In this document: piece after piece, positions 5,916 through 6,469 of the stretch
How the letters are laid out: each line of letters starts with the position of its first letter
Numbering within the stretch: position 1 is the stretch's first letter
DNA from: Pseudolabrys sp.
Lineage (GTDB): Bacteria > Pseudomonadota > Alphaproteobacteria > Rhizobiales > Xanthobacteraceae
Reading direction: 5' to 3'
Length of the DNA stretch: 6,469 nt
NCBI GenBank assembly: GCA_026125925.1
Contig: JAHCKF010000210.1
Coordinates: 1-6,469, forward strand
Program-made: the position numbers and the translations under genes
The notes under the pieces: generated by a model
What the model saw: the letters and a program-made list of their open reading frames with translations, nothing else
Databases searched by the model: none
What the model was told of the DNA's origin: nothing

Positions 5916-5921
5916 CCCCTT
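5916..5921 (-). promoter_or_regulatory. Shine-Dalgarno AAGGGG fixing the start of the DUF3035-like gene
   Basis: AAGGGG lies 8 nt before the ATG at 5907, the same spacing as the two M16 genes. It supports this start over the in-frame ATG at 5958, which would add 17 polar, proline-rich residues ahead of the signal peptide. Confidence 0.65.
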
Positions 5922-5965
5922 CTGTTCGGGTGTCCGGCGGATTGGGCACCAAATTCATCCTGAAA

Positions 5966-5978
5966 CGGCCTATGGCCG
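5966..5978 (-). other. Small hairpin in the lspA to DUF3035-like gap
   Basis: CGGCC (5966-5970) and GGCCG (5974-5978) pair around a 3-nt loop. On the transcribed strand it is followed by TTTCA, too short a T-run for a confident terminator. The 90-nt gap shows no clear promoter, so read-through from lspA is plausible. Confidence 0.25.
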
Positions 5979-5997
5979 ACCGCCTATTGCATTGGGA

Positions 5998-6469
5998 TCA
6001 GGGCGCTTTTACGGCACGTCCGCCGAAGAAGGACTCATACAGCAGACCCGCCACCCCGGCAACGATGGCCACGTCGGCGAGGTTAAAAACGTACCATTTG
6101 AACGTCCAGCCTGCCCCGGAAACGTGAAAAAACACGAAATCGACCACCCAGCCATGGAGCAGACGGTCGATGGTATTCCCGGCCGCGCCGCCGATGATCA
6201 GGCCGAGCGAGGCCGCCGTCAGCCGGTCCTCCGCCTTGGCCAGCCAGGCCCAGAGCAGCGCCACCGCCAGCACCTTGAAGCCGACCAGCGCCCATTGCCC
6301 GGCCTCCCCCGGCATCTGCAACAGGCCGTAGCTGATGCCGTAATTGCGGGTCAGCACGAAGTCGAAGAACGGCCCGAGCCGCATCGGGTTGGCGTCGAGA
6401 TCGTGGACGAAGACGAGATAGAGCTTGCTCGCCTGGTCGATGATGAGCGCCAGCGCCGCGATGGTGACA
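5998..6469 (-). CDS. lspA: Lipoprotein signal peptidase (signal peptidase II), 5' end cut by window
   Basis: LspA is the inner-membrane aspartyl peptidase that removes signal peptides from diacylglyceryl-modified prolipoproteins. There are 156 codons in the window against about 164 residues for E. coli LspA, so only the first ten or so residues and the start codon are missing. Counting from the first visible codon, the family motifs are DQASK (11-15), RNYGISYGLL (41-50), GNTIDR (97-102) and FNLADVAI (128-135). Asp101 and Asp132 are the expected catalytic pair. Hydrophobic stretches near 2-10, 58-76, 86-97 and 130-143 fit four membrane helices. The TGA at 5998-6000 is followed after 90 nt by the DUF3035-like gene on the same strand, placing it at the head of an envelope-protein gene cluster. 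Confidence 0.95.
   Translation of the reverse strand, partial: VTIAALALIIDQASKLYLVFVHDLDANPMRLGPFFDFVLTRNYGISYGLLQMPGEAGQWALVGFKVLAVALLWAWLAKAEDRLTAASLGLIIGGAAGNTIDRLLHGWVVDFVFFHVSGAGWTFKWYVFNLADVAIVAGVAGLLYESFFGGRAVKAP

Overview
The window reads as ordinary chromosomal core sequence of an alphaproteobacterium, most likely Hyphomicrobiales (Bradyrhizobium / Rhodopseudomonas / Xanthobacteraceae-like). The grounds are high GC with strongly GC-biased third codon positions, the gene types and order, and two GC-rich palindromic intergenic elements of a style I associate with that group. Seven genes lie on the minus strand, all pointing the same way; the two at the window edges are cut. No tRNA, rRNA, CRISPR, transposase or phage gene was seen, and no stretch over 300 bases lacks a gene.

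In transcription order (right to left), the first block concerns the cell envelope. It holds lspA (lipoprotein signal peptidase, 5' end missing), an exported protein of 240 residues resembling the DUF3035/BamF family, and a pair of exported M16 zinc-peptidase-family proteins whose genes overlap by 4 nt. The first M16 protein has the intact zinc site (HFLEH plus a downstream Glu). The second has lost it (NLVAD) but keeps the C-terminal R/Y-type motif. This is the classic catalytic plus non-catalytic heterodimer arrangement.

The second block is pgi (a short, about 440-residue glucose-6-phosphate isomerase) followed after 12 nt by a DUF1330 gene with no obvious ribosome binding site of its own. 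The last gene is arfB, a GGQ-type ribosome-rescue peptidyl-tRNA hydrolase, cut at its 3' end.

The two boundaries between these blocks (M16 to pgi, and DUF1330 to arfB) each carry one 85-91 nt palindromic element. Each element is built from two inverted copies of a 26-nt unit. All four units fold into a perfect 9-bp hairpin, and the base changes between copies are compensated across the stem. This is the most informative non-coding signal here. I found no convincing evidence of a novel multi-gene system.
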